From Lentinus brumalis (taxonomy: Eukaryota > Basidiomycota > Agaricomycetes > Polyporales > Polyporaceae), in NCBI GenBank assembly GCA_001792895.1, contig MARA01000002.1, forward strand, positions 1,922,001-1,986,000: DNA of 64,000 bases. Direction: 5' to 3'. The stretch's first letter is position 1, and each line of letters starts with the position of its first letter. The notes under the pieces were generated by a model. It was not told the origin of the DNA, made no database searches, and saw nothing but the letters and a program-made list of their open reading frames with translations. Positions 51,296-61,907 of the stretch are shown piece by piece. Made by a program: the position numbers and the translations under genes.

Positions 51296-51510
51296 CTATT
51301 CCACATTCTTCATTTGCGTCGTGACTCTGTATCCGTCTTGCTATCGCTTTTGTTCGTCCTGTAGAGCTACCACTACGCGTCATTGACTTCTACAAGGTCC
51401 TCGCGTCCGTGTTCATAAGGTTGATGTCATTGCCATATACATATACATACAGCGACTGTGGCATATTACGGAGGTGTATACGTACACTATGCGGGTACGA
51501 TATCGTCCAT

Positions 51511-52629
51511 TCACTTCGACCCGCTCTCCACTGGAAGCCGCTCCAACTTCGCTCGCCCATCCTTGATCCATTCCTCCTTCACCAACTTCTCCCTGTCCGC
51601 GTAGTACAGACGGTACACCAACTTAATGGTGCCCTCGCTGACCCCCGCAACCATGCTGATCTCGCGCACAGTCTTGGGCTTGTCGAGCAAGCAACAGGTG
51701 AAGTAGATGGCGCCGCCGGCGATAGACACCGGTGAGCGTCCATCCGCGATACCGAGCTCGCGCGCCTTGACGATGATGTCCGCGCAGATCGGCTGCACGT
51801 TGGGCGGAAGATCGAGGTGGTTGCAGTAACGTACGAGCAGATCCTCCGCGCCCGTCGTACCGGTAGGAGCGTTCGTGTGGCGGTCGTGCGACGCACCGGG
51901 TGTCAGGTTGAACGCCTGCTCCAGCGCCTTGTAGCACTGTCCAAGGACCTTCTTGCTGACGTTCGTGAGGTTGCATATCTCGCGGAAAGTACGGGGAACA
52001 TGCGCCTGTCTGCAGGCAATGAAGATGCAGGCGGCGATGACTGCATCGAGGGGCTTTCCACGGAGCAGTTTCTCCTCGTCCGACCGCTTGTAGAGTTGCT
52101 TCGCGATGTCCGAGATGGTTTTCGGCAGCTGAAACTGGTCGCACCAATTCGAGATGTCCCGGAAAGCCTGCAGGAGGTTACGCTCCGAGCGCGAGCCGAT
52201 CCCCCGGGTCTGTGCGCGTTGCAGCTCCCGTGCCAGACCTGAACCTCCATCTCGGAAAGAGATGGTGGTGTCAAGCTGCTCCATGCCCTCCATGAGAGGG
52301 TCCGACGCCGCACCGACACGGGACGGGTCGTCTCCCTCGTCATTCGCGAACGTCTAAACATGATGTTAGGAGATCAAACCGCAGAACAAGGAACTGTGTG
52401 CAGCGCAACAACTTACCCGCCACTCACTTCTCGTGTCGACGATCCTATCGCCCAACACTAGCCCACAAGTGCCACAGACAAGGTCTCCACTGCTGAACTC
52501 CTCGACGATTTGCGGGTTCGGATCTCTGCAATCAGGGCAGATGAGGCGGACGGCGAGGTCAGGGCCGAAAGTCGGCTGCTGAACTTTCTGGATCGGCTGA
52601 GCGAGAGGAAAAGGCTGGGAGTATGCCAT
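51511..52629 (-). CDS. SUA7: Transcription initiation factor TFIIB
   Basis: TFIIB recruits RNA polymerase II to TBP-bound promoters and helps select the start site. Exon 1 carries [18 protein letters not shown] and the zinc ribbon (CPDC and [20 protein letters not shown]). After one intron (about 52355-52416) comes the B-finger region [19 protein letters not shown]. Cyclin fold 1 is seen in [20 protein letters not shown] and [20 protein letters not shown]. Fold 2 is seen in [40 protein letters not shown] and [20 protein letters not shown]. The length, about 350 aa, is normal. A single small intron separates the ribbon from the core. Confidence 0.97.
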
Positions 52630-53041
52630 GGCAGATGTGGGCTACGAGTGCGACGGAGGTCGGGCAGATAAGTGAGTGGGACGTGCAACGACCAGGTGGC
52701 TGCGGCTTGGGTCGACGACGACGACGTGAGTAAGCTGATTGTCTGCTGTCTCTAGGATCATTGCGGTCACGAAGCATAAGCCAGACAACGTACCACTGGT
52801 AGATGCAACAAGACTCGACGACGGGCGGGATTGCGGGAGGTGGACGGCCGCGGCGGTGATGGTTTGACGACAAGAGCCGTGCAGGACGATGGGCTGGACG
52901 GTGCACACATATCCGCCCGATAACGGCGTTTATCCCGCAAAAGTATTAGTAATTATTAAATAGATCGCACCGCCTTGGTCTGATCCCACGGTCCGGACAA
53001 GCCTTCATTGTCACCACCACCGTCCCTTTCTTGCGGCCGCT
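52630..53041. promoter_or_regulatory. Divergent promoter region TFIIB / unknown protein
   Basis: About 410 bp between divergent starts. An AT-rich patch (AAAAGTATTAGTAATTATTAAAT) near 52939-52962 stands out against GC-rich surroundings and is a candidate core promoter or nucleosome-free region for one or both genes. Confidence 0.45.
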
Positions 53042-54530
53042 ATGGGCAAATGGTATGTGACAGGTACTCAGCGCACGTTCAGCCGTACTGATCTGTCGTG
53101 CGTCTCAGGACACTCGAATACCATGATGAAGTACTCCGGAACAAGATCAAAAACTTGGTGTAAGTTGTGGTACCTTCGCGGATTGTGTCGCATTCCTGAC
53201 AATCTCCTAGGCAGGGCGCCATCAAGCGCATGGAAGTTGAGAAGGACGGCCCTTCAATAACTTATGAGGCCTTTGTCGGAGACTTGGATGAGGGCGACTC
53301 GTTCACAACGTCACTAGTAGATGTCCTGGTCAAGGTGCGTTACCTGGACCGTCGATCGCGTCGTGAGACTCATGTGCACAAAAGGAACTGGCCGAGCGCA
53401 GGACCCGACCGAATGCCGTGGATCGTCGCCTCATCTCGGAGAAAACAGCCAAGAGCCTGCGTATGCAAGCTGCACCTCCCCATGTATATCGAGGAAGCCA
53501 AGGGACACTTCGCGACAGAGCGAGACGCAGCGTTCCCATCCCCCCACCTCGTCCTTACGGCACGTTCCATGATATTCTCTCTGACTCTGAGGGCGAAGAA
53601 GAGTATGGGACCATGTTCGGCAGCTCTGGAGCACTGGAAGGAGCGCGCCTGAACACGGATCTGTACGACGCGTACCTCCCGTCGACATCGACATATGACC
53701 TCCCAGCATCCCTCTCACGGACCACCGACCGCTCCATCAGCTCGCCACGCCTACCCGAGCCGACGACATCCTCTTGGGGCCTGAACAGTCAGCCCCCAAG
53801 ATCACCCCCCACACTACACAGCTCAACTGGCCCTATCTGGACTGGGTTGGGAGGGCCAGGCTCAGCGTCTCTGCGTCGCTCATCTACCGTTCGCCGTCCT
53901 CATCGCTCTCAGCCAGTAGATCTTAGCGACTTCGCTTCCTTCACGTCTCGCCGCCGCTCTGCCATTCGCAACAGCGCCCTACAAGATGATAGTGCCCGTG
54001 AGGACTCGTCGAGCGATGTGGCGCGTCGCTCTACTTCTGTCGAGAACACCAGGTCAGGAGAGACTTCGACCGCTACGGACTCCGGCACCGCCCGGCATTT
54101 TGACCTGAGCGCATGGATCTCGCGCCGCAGGCCCTCGTTTGGTATTACATCGACATCGGCGCTCCCGGACGAGCCTGCCGGGAATCCCAGCTCCTCCCAA
54201 TTGTGGTACTCCATGACGGATTATGTCCCGCCGGAGCCATCGTCGTTCCCGCTTGCTGCACTCTCTCGTCGTTCGAGCAGTACAGATTTGAATGACGACA
54301 GACGACAGGTCATTGCCCCTCGCCTTCGCCGAGGCGGCCTGCGCCCACCCGAATCCCTCCTATTGCATGGTCCTGGCACGACGCCAGGTACCCTGCCACG
54401 CGTCACGACTGAGTCAATCACCCCTGCCGACTCTTCCGTCCTCAGCCAAGCTGATACTGGCGGAGAGGTGCAGGCTGAGTTCGCACCATTCGCGGCCAGG
54501 TCCACCTCGCCCGTTGGCGAGTCTCTGTAG
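53042..54530 (+). CDS. Hypothetical low-complexity protein
   Basis: Not recognised. Four exons: the first encodes only MGKW, the second TLEYHDEVLRNKIKNL, the third QGAIKRMEVEKDGPSITYEA with FVGDLDEGDSFTTSLVDVLV, and the long last exon ELAERRTRPNAVDRRLISEK onward. The N-terminal 60 residues look folded and helical. The rest, about 340 residues, is Ser/Arg/Pro-rich, with many SRR and RRS steps and an acidic patch SDSEGEEEYGTM, and ends STSPVGESL. No signal peptide or membrane segment. All three introns have good GT-AG ends and keep the frame, so the gene is real even though its function is unknown. A nuclear or scaffold role would be a guess. Confidence 0.72.
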
Positions 54531-54748
54531 TTAGGGCTGTTAGGACACTTTGGATTGCGTAGCTCTCATGTATCCCTATGGCTCTTGTACTATATGCTCT
54601 CGCTGTTCCGGTATACTGCAGCCTACCATCCTCGCCGATATCATTATAGACTCACGTGATGTGCACATCAATTCCGAGAGTGTCGGATTACGGCCTTAAG
54701 TTCAGCCAACTCCCACATCCTCCTTTGCTTCTACTCTCTACATACGCT

Positions 54749-55950
54749 ATGTTCAAAAAACGCACTCGTCCACCACCGAAGCCACGGCAAAGATCTCATG
54801 ACGAGGTAGATGAGACGGAGGACCCCCAGCAGAATCCCAAGGTCAGAGCGAAGGGAAGCTAGAGTAGGTACTTGCAGTGCGCCTCCACTCGAGTATGTCC
54901 TCGCAACTGATCCTCTCGATGTGCTTAGCATCTCGGACCTCATTGAGCTGAGGAAGCTGCGGAAAGCTAGGGAAGGCATTGATATCGAGAAGCTCACGAA
55001 AGGAGACGTGAAGAAGAAGCGGAGGCGGCCGAAGGAAGAAGAGGACGTCGTGTATGGGTTGAGACCTGGGACAAAGACAGCGCATGATGATGAGGAAGAG
55101 TACGTGTTCTACGCTTTGCCTGTATGCCCTGATGTCGATTGACTTGCTTTGACAGAGAAGAGGATGCTGAGACGAAGGCGCGGAAGGTCGTTCGGACGAA
55201 CAACTTCACGCAGCAGACAAACGCCCTCGATGTTGACAAGCATATGTGCGTCCCTCCGAGTTTCCCACTTTTTTCGCTCGCCCAACTGCCTGCAGGATGG
55301 CGTATATTGAGGAGAACATGAAGTTGCGAAGAGGAGCCAAGGACGAAGAGCAGGAAGACGACGGCCCCGCAGACCCGTATGCCGAGCTGTTCCGACTCAC
55401 GGACCAGTACAAGGCCAACGCGCAGAAGAAGGAAGAGGAGGGGAATGTGACGAACAGTCTCGCCATGTTGACTGCGATCCCGGAGGTTGACCTTGGCATG
55501 GAGTGCGTCTACCCCAGTGTCGTGACTTCTTCTCCCTACTCATGCGCTGTTTCGCAGCGCACGATTGAAGAATATAGAAGAGACCGAGAAGGCGAAACGA
55601 CAAATCTCAGAACAGCGCAAGGAGCGCAAGCAAGCAGATGATGAGGCGCATCTAACCACCACACGATGTACGTTGACGAAGCTTTCCACCATGCATACGG
55701 ACGGTTCTCACATATTTCATCAGTCTACCGTCCGAATCTCAAAGCCAAGTCGGATGCCGATATCATGAGAGATGCTAAGCTCGAGGCTATGGGTCTTCGG
55801 CCGGACGACCATGAGCCTCGACGGACGTCACAGCGTGCTCAGATGGCGACGGACGAGATGGTGAGTATCTGGTTCGTCCCGTACAGAATTTGTTCTCATT
55901 GGTCTTTGCGCAAGGTCATGGAGCGTTTCAAGAAGCGAATGCGCAAGTAG
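54749..55950 (+). CDS. TLS1: TLS1/C9orf78 (HCA59) family splicing-associated protein
   Basis: The family associates with the spliceosome; fission yeast Tls1 promotes splicing of telomere-related transcripts. The start MFKKRTRPPPKPRQRSHDEV is the usual opening. Later exons give LIELRKLRKAREGIDIEKL, VVRTNNFTQQTNALDVDKH, MAYIEENMKLRRG, then the hallmark AMLTAIPEVDLGMDARLKNI with EETEKAKRQISEQRKERKQ, and, after an intron at about 55671-55727, FYRPNLKAKSDADIMRDAKL. It ends MATDEMVMERFKKRMRK. The join between the first exon and the LIELRKL exon is not in frame with any strong splice pair: an ATG at 54810 opens the later frame, or an intron at 54842-54893 with a weak GAG acceptor, or an indel. The remainder is well supported. 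Confidence 0.86.
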
Positions 55951-57643
55951 ACACCGCGCCTTGTGTTCCGCATCACCTCTACCTCGTCAGAGCCTCCATC
56001 AACGACTGGATCGCCGGAGTGGCGTCGAACGGGCGTAGATCTCGACCCTCGTCGAGCCGCAAGGTATGTTCGTTGACGTAACGCTGTCTACACGCCGTAG
56101 CAATCATGGGATTCTCGATGATCCCTTGAAGTTCCAGTCCCTCGCACGCCCCGCCGCCACTCACCCGGGTATACACCTGCACTATAAGTAACTTAGCTAC
56201 ACATACCGACAGATACGCTCGAATCCTCCGACACTCTTCGCGACATGTGCGGTAGATTCCTGTGCATATATCCTCGCAGTCACTGCGTTTTCGAGCTTTC
56301 TCGGACGGGGTCCACGAGCCGTTGGGAGAGGACCTCGGAAGGGGGTATGAGCTCCGATACGGTCTCGGAATATGTCCTAGAACATACAACAGAGTGGTGC
56401 GCTCTGAGCTCGAGATGGTCTGAGCTAGACCATCTCGTACCAGCTCGTGCCCCGCTCCGAGGTGAGCGGCGTCAAGCGCTCACGGGCGTTTACACGCTTT
56501 GGACCCTGCCGTCATCATCTACTCGCCTCTCGACTTCCCCTGGACCTGCTCTATAAGCCCTGCCGATGCCCGCGACCGTCATAAAAGGACGCACTGTGCG
56601 TCCTCATACCGGTACCAGCTCTTCTCCAAGTAACCTTCCTCTAGTCAACGACAGGAGTGCCAGACGGTTCGTTCACGGTCAGGTACGCTGTACATATTTA
56701 CGATTTCTCGGACCGTGGGCTGCCAGGGGCTGCCGCTGGGGAGCCCGGAGACAAGGTACGCTCGTTCTCTGTGACTTCACTCTGATTTCATGCAGGGAGC
56801 TCCTCAGTGGACCGTCACAAGTGTATCTTGTATGCAGGGTGATGGGATGATACATATGGTTCGTCCGTCTTGGGTCTCCAGGTGAGCTGTTCCTCACGCA
56901 GTGGGCGCATACTTGTCTCTGGTTACTCGTTGTTTGCTCGGAATTCACAAGACTAACCACGTCATGTAGAGTATCAGCAGGAACAAGGTACATGTCCTCG
57001 AAGTTAGCTGGGTTCATACGCACGGGACGGCACAGACGTGGCTCAGTGGGTAGGGGGGAGCGGGAGGGAGCGGGAGGCGGAGCCACGCTGGCGACTCGTA
57101 CTTACTACGAGACTCTAGCCTCTTCTGGCACATTTAAGATAGAAGGCAATAACATGTTTCAAGGCTAACGTTGAGATGATCATTTGTTAATGTTGTTACC
57201 AGCTTGTGAACGAGAGGATCGGGAGAGGTACTAGATCGCGCTCTAGTATCGTCTCGTTTTGTCTCCTCGCTTGGCTCAACACTTCTCGCACCCCCTTCCG
57301 AGGTGCTCTCTGACAGCTTTCCTAGGTCGCCTTGCATCTCCTCGTACCTCCGTCCGCTGCACCGTAGAGAGACCTCGGACCTCGCTCCCAAGGCTTCTCG
57401 TGGCCGCCTTCCCGAGACCGGCTAGTGGCGTCTCGGTCGGTGTTCCTAGACCCGTGCAAAACGCAGTGAGTGCGACATGATGATGGGGGACGTGCAACGG
57501 GGAGACATGCTGCGCTTGCAGCAAACTCCATCTGTGGCGCGAAGTTCAGAGGCTCGAGGGCTCGGTTTCATTCCATTTGGAATCGAACCAGAGAACTACG
57601 CGGTCGTAAGTTACGAGGTGTCATGATCGCGAAAAAAATGAAT
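55951..57643. other. Intergenic 1.7 kb before the tRNA gene
   Basis: No complete gene. A minus-strand reading at 55979-56150 (GIIENPMIATACRQRYVNEH, then LRPFDATPAIQSLMEALTR) looks protein-like and ends 29 bp from the convergent TLS1 stop, but no upstream exons with matching frame were found. An 11 bp inverted repeat lies at 56411-56437 and a G-rich run at 57053-57074. Confidence 0.5.
57632..57638 (-). terminator. Pol III terminator of tRNA-Tyr
   Basis: Seven T residues on the transcribed strand begin 6 nt past the 3' end of the tRNA, the usual Pol III stop. Confidence 0.85.
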
Positions 57644-57731
57644 CCTTCGAACCGGGATCGAACCAGTGACCTTGGGATCGCGCTTACGTAACCATTACAG
57701 TCCCACGCTCTTCCAACTGAGCTATCGAAGG
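57644..57731 (-). tRNA. tRNA-Tyr (GUA) with a 16-nt intron
   Basis: The 88 nt fold as a class I tRNA. The acceptor arm CCTTCGA pairs with TCGAAGG over seven pairs. The D stem is GCTC/GAGC around AGTTGGAA, the anticodon stem is TGGGA/TCCCA, the variable loop is AGGTC, and the T arm is ACTGG-TTCGATC-CCGGT. The anticodon GTA (57696-57698) reads Tyr codons. An intron at 57679-57694 (TGGTTACGTAAGCGCG) follows position 37, as in most eukaryotic tRNA-Tyr genes, and contains a TAC that can pair with the anticodon. A and B boxes are internal. Confidence 0.95.
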
Positions 57732-58847
57732 TTCTTTGTGGAACATTGGTTTTTCTTTCGATCGTTCCTTTCGGCTCGGCACCCGGGAAGTGCCTCGGGC
57801 GTTTAGACTGCCCTATTTGGACACTCGATTCGTCGCTCCTTCAAGTACGGACAGTCCTACAAGTTGCAGCTGCGTCAAGATAATGTAGGGCCTAGACTCT
57901 CATGCTGTATGACTTGCAGCTGAGCACGTATAGGTGAGCTCTCAACTCTAGCATGGAAAGGCAGACACGCTATGAGGACACCAAGCATCTCCCGTACAGC
58001 TGTCCGCGGTTCGGGGCAGGTTGGGAGTTGTACGCTACTAGCCGCTCCATACCTCGGACTTCCGTAGCTGGATGATGGGTTGTAATTTGCAATCTGAGCG
58101 CTCCCGTATCCCGCTGCTCGTCTGTTCTTGCAGACACGTACTGACTGAACCTTGTAGATCGCGTTTGGCGCAGGTCTTGCAAATTTGTGCTCACTCACCG
58201 CTGAAATTGAACAGACCGTCAGATAGTTAGAACCAGTCCATGGGCGTCCTTGTCTAGAAAATTTGTTCGCGTGCTGGCGGATCTCCTATGAGCTTCCAGA
58301 GTCAGTCAGAGCGTCGGCCTCCGCCCTTCTGCCTGCACATGTGGGTTTCAGCCCTAGCTAGTGGCACATGTGACACCTGCTATGTCCTGTCAGCTTCCGG
58401 CGATGCTCTTGCGTGGTGTAACAGTGCCTACTTTGCTAGTAAGTATGCGCAGCTCACGAACGTAACGACGTGTACATGACTGGCTATGAAGCATCAGACG
58501 TCTGGACAGGGAACCTGTGCCATGTCCCTCTTATTCCAAATGCTTTCCACCAACACCCATCCTGTCCTGCTCCTCCTCGATTCTCCGTCAGAGCCATTGG
58601 CTGGAGGAAACCGTGCGTGACCACGAAGAGGCTGCTGAATCACCAAGCTCGCGCTCAAGGCCCGGCGTCATGATGTCGCGATGCTGTCGACCACTCCCCG
58701 TCCGCCCATTCCGTCCTCTACGTCCCGTCTTATACTTCCGGACGCCGACATGCTTTCTTGCGCACAACACCACTCTAGACTGTCTCTTGACGACCCTTGT
58801 TGTCCACCGTAGCCCTTTTGTTCCGTCCTTTACACACGTCATCCGCC
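57732..58847. other. Intergenic between tRNA-Tyr and PAPS reductase
   Basis: About 1.1 kb without a supported gene on either strand; the 3' part is pyrimidine-rich and should be the PAPS reductase promoter and leader. Confidence 0.55.
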
Positions 58848-59831
58848 ATGGCGCCTTCCGCCGAGTCCTCCAAGCCGACCTTTGACAAGCCGCTCAAGCT
58901 CCCCCTCTCGCAGGAGGAGATCGACCGCATCAACGCCTACCTGCGCGACCTTACACCAGAACAGATCCTTGAATGGGCTGTCGAGCACGTACCCGGACTC
59001 TACCAGACGACGGCATTCGGCCTCACGGGGCTTGTCGCCATCGACATGCTCTCCAAGATAACTCAGAACCCCCTCCTCTCATCTTCGTTGACACCCTCTA
59101 CCACTTCCCGGAGACGTACGAACTCGTGGAGGAAGTAAAGAAGCGGTACAATCGTGATGTGCATGTATACAAGCCTGAGGGGTGCGATACGGTCGAGGAG
59201 TTCGAGAAGAAGTACGGTCAGAAGCTCTGGGAGGCTGACGAGACAACGTACGACTATCTGGTGAAGGTGCGTCAACGCCTGGCGTTACAATCGTGCTCGC
59301 GCTTACAGCGACCTCCAGGTTGAGCCGGCTCGGCGAGCGTATGAGGAGCTCGGGGTGAAGGCAGTTATCACCGGCCGTCGCGCATCCCAGGGTGCAGACC
59401 GCGCGAACCTCCAGCCCCTCGAGGTTGACAGCACCGGCCTCGTGAAACTCAACCCCTTGTTCGCATGGACGTTTCCGTTCGTCGAATGGTACGTCGATAC
59501 CAACAACGTCCCCCGGAACAAGCTCCTCTCCCAGGGCTACCGAAGCATCGGCGACTGGCACAGCACCGTCAAGAGTGGCGAGGGCGACGCTGGGGAGCGT
59601 GCTGGCAGGTGGGCAGGCAAGAAGGAGAAGACCGAGTGCGGGCTGCATGTGGACTACTTCCAGCTCAAGGCTGAGGCGGAGAAGAAGGTGCGCTCCCTCG
59701 ATGGAGTTTGTGCCGTGCATTGGCTAATTGTGTCCCTTTGCCATCCACAGTTGAAGGCGAAGGCCGCTTCTGAACAACCACCTTCGGCGTCGTCGACTGC
59801 TGCTTCTGTTGGTGTGGAAGCAAGCACTTGA
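58848..59831 (+). CDS. MET16: Phosphoadenylyl-sulfate (PAPS) reductase, with frame break at a C run
   Basis: The enzyme reduces PAPS to sulfite with thioredoxin in sulfate assimilation. The start MAPSAESSKPTFDKPLKLPL leads to ILEWAVEHVPGLYQTTAFGL and TGLVAIDMLSKITQN. The next conserved block, PLIFVDTLYHFPETYELVEE, lies one base out of frame: the run of five C at 59069-59073 would need six. Past it are KKRYNRDVHVYKPEGCDTVE, AVITGRRASQGADRANLQPL (PAPS-binding), NPLFAWTFPFVEWYVD, LLSQGYRSIGDWHSTV and the catalytic cysteine motif TECGLH. Introns lie at about 59268-59321 and 59689-59750. Length with the repair is about 290 aa, normal for the family. The break splits two adjacent, highly conserved blocks with no room for an intron (only about 30 bp lie between a GT and the run). 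Confidence 0.9.
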
Positions 59832-60158
59832 GGCTCCGGCTGGAGTGAGCAGTCTCTAGAGGCATACGGTCCATCCCGTTGTACTATTCTGTATCTCTTA
59901 TACGCCATATCATCTCTTCATATCGAGCCCATCATTTCCCGAGGGCAATCGCATTGCTTGCGTCTTCCGCCGAGTAATGGGGTGTTGTGCGGCCGTGGCA
60001 GTATAAACCTTGTTCTCATTTGCGTCTCAGCCATTCTCTCAATTGAGTCCGATGAGCTCCGCACGTTCCTTGCGCCGAGCGCGCATATATACCCGTGTCC
60101 CTGCCCTCCCCTGATTTCCAGCTCCCCTTCCCAACCTCGCGTTGGATGAGCTACGAGG
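59832..60158. other. Intergenic: PAPS reductase 3' flank / RNase III promoter
   Basis: About 330 bp, no gene supported. Confidence 0.55.
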
Positions 60159-61485
60159 ATGACTATCCCAGCGGAGTACGCATCCCCGTTCGTCGACTGA
60201 CATGCCACGCAACAGAGCTAACCCTTGATCACTGTTCACAGCTCGCACGGGCCTGGCGTTCTTCGTGCCCCTCCTTTGCCTAGTGGTCGTACCCCGCTCA
60301 AGTGAGTTGTCCTGATAACTATCCCGATTCGCACCCACTCGCGGCAATGAACTCACAACGTCCTTGACTGCAGGCCGGATTTCCCGGATGGACTCCCTCC
60401 TCTGCCAGAGATACACTCAGAGCAGTTACGGATACAGGTGTTCACCCACCGAAGCTTCTACGCTCGTCCGACGCACGTCTTCGAGGACATGCCCGACGAT
60501 CCTAGCCCGGACAACGAGATGTGCGTGCTGCTCCCATGCGCAAAGGTCGTGCATCATACATGTGGTTGACCTTGACGCGCAGGCTCGAACACCTGGGCGA
60601 CACGGTCCTCAGCCTCGTTGTGACTAGCCTCGTGCGCGAGCTCTTCCCGTGTTTGCGGGTTGGTCCGTCCACGGTGAGTATCGCTGTGCCAATCTGGCCG
60701 TGAGGCCGTCGAAGACGTTGGCTGAATGCTTTCCGCAGAAAATCCGGGCTTTGGTCGTCGGAAACCCGACACTGGCGTGGATGTAAGTAAAATCATATCA
60801 ATCCTATACAACGCAACCGACATACCCGGCAGCTCCGTCCAATACCGCCTGCCGGAGAGGCTCCGCATGCACCCCGCTCAAGCCATCACGCTACGAGCCT
60901 CTACAAACATCCAAGGTGCGACCTATCCCCTCATCCTCTGGGTGACGCATATGCCGACATTTCTCTGCAGCCGACCTGTTCGAATCATTTGTAGGCGGGG
61001 CGTACCTCGATCGCGGGCTGGACGTCATCAAGTCCTGGCTTGACCCCCTCCTCCGACCTTACCTCACGGACGCCTACCGCATCGTCCGGGTGCAGCACGG
61101 CCTCTCACCCGAGCCAGAGCCTCCTAACCCCGTCGCGCTTGCGTATCCCTCCATTGGTGGCGCATCTCCCCCCATGCTGTCAGAGGATGACATGGGTTCG
61201 CCAGGCGTTCCCACACCGACATGGTCAATCCCACCCCCGCCACGCATTCCGGGGAATGTCGGGCACTTGTCGCTCTTCAACCAGCACCTGCAGCAACAGT
61301 GCAAGAGCATCGAGTGGGTGTACTCGGACAGCCTAGGCGAGGGCACGAAGACAACTCCCATCTGGGTCGTGCGCGCCATGGTTGAGGGTGAATGCCTCGG
61401 GCGTGGGCGCGGCAGCACGAAGAAGGCCGCGCGGAATGAGGCGGCGAAGGAAGGGCTCCTGGCACTTGGAATCTATGTTTCGTAA
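60159..61485 (+). CDS. Ribonuclease III with C-terminal dsRBD
   Basis: RNase III cleaves double-stranded RNA, in fungi chiefly pre-rRNA and some mRNAs. The start MTIPAD (60159) joins the second exon in frame; an ATG 13 bp earlier does not. Then come LPEIHSEQLRIQVFTHRSF and, after splicing, NEMLEHLGDTVLSLVVTSLV, the nuclease signature with the conserved Glu and Asp. The second metal-site pair is in ADLFESFVGGAYLDRGLDV. All four acidic residues are present, so the enzyme should be active, unlike the mitochondrial mL44 relatives. The C-terminal dsRBD is WVYSDSLGEGTKTTPIWVVR with GRGRGSTKKAARNEAAKEGL. Introns lie at about 60175-60240, 60301-60374, 60521-60582, 60676-60738, 60784-60831 and 60919-60971. 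Length about 330 aa. It is short for Rnt1 types; a mitochondrial isoform is possible. Confidence 0.88.
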
Positions 61486-61907
61486 GCCTCCGTGTCGCTT
61501 CAAACTTTGGGGAGTGGATACTAATGCTATGGAAGCGCAGGGCGCCGGAGGGGCTCTTTCCTGCTTGAACCTTCGCACCTTGTCTCCAGACTCGCGCTGG
61601 ATGGTCGCAGCAAACACAGCTGGTCATCCCGCTCAGGTGTGAAGACATTGTGCGGGGGTTTGCCGCGGAAGATGTTCATACCAAGGGTCCGGACACATTT
61701 GTTCTTGCTTTCAGGGAAATTGTTGAATGCGTATGATCTATTTTGTGCTGTTGGTTTCCGTCGCGCTCGTTGACTGCTCTCTTGTGTCATGCTATGATGT
61801 TCCGCTCTGCTTCGAAGTGTCATGTATGTGTAGAATGCTGAATGGAGTGGATTACTATGAGTACAATACGCAGCGGAGAGAGTAAGGAGTACTTTTGGGA
61901 AGTAGGA
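61486..61907. other. Intergenic between convergent RNase III and COA3
   Basis: About 420 bp of shared 3' flank; no gene seen. Confidence 0.6.
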
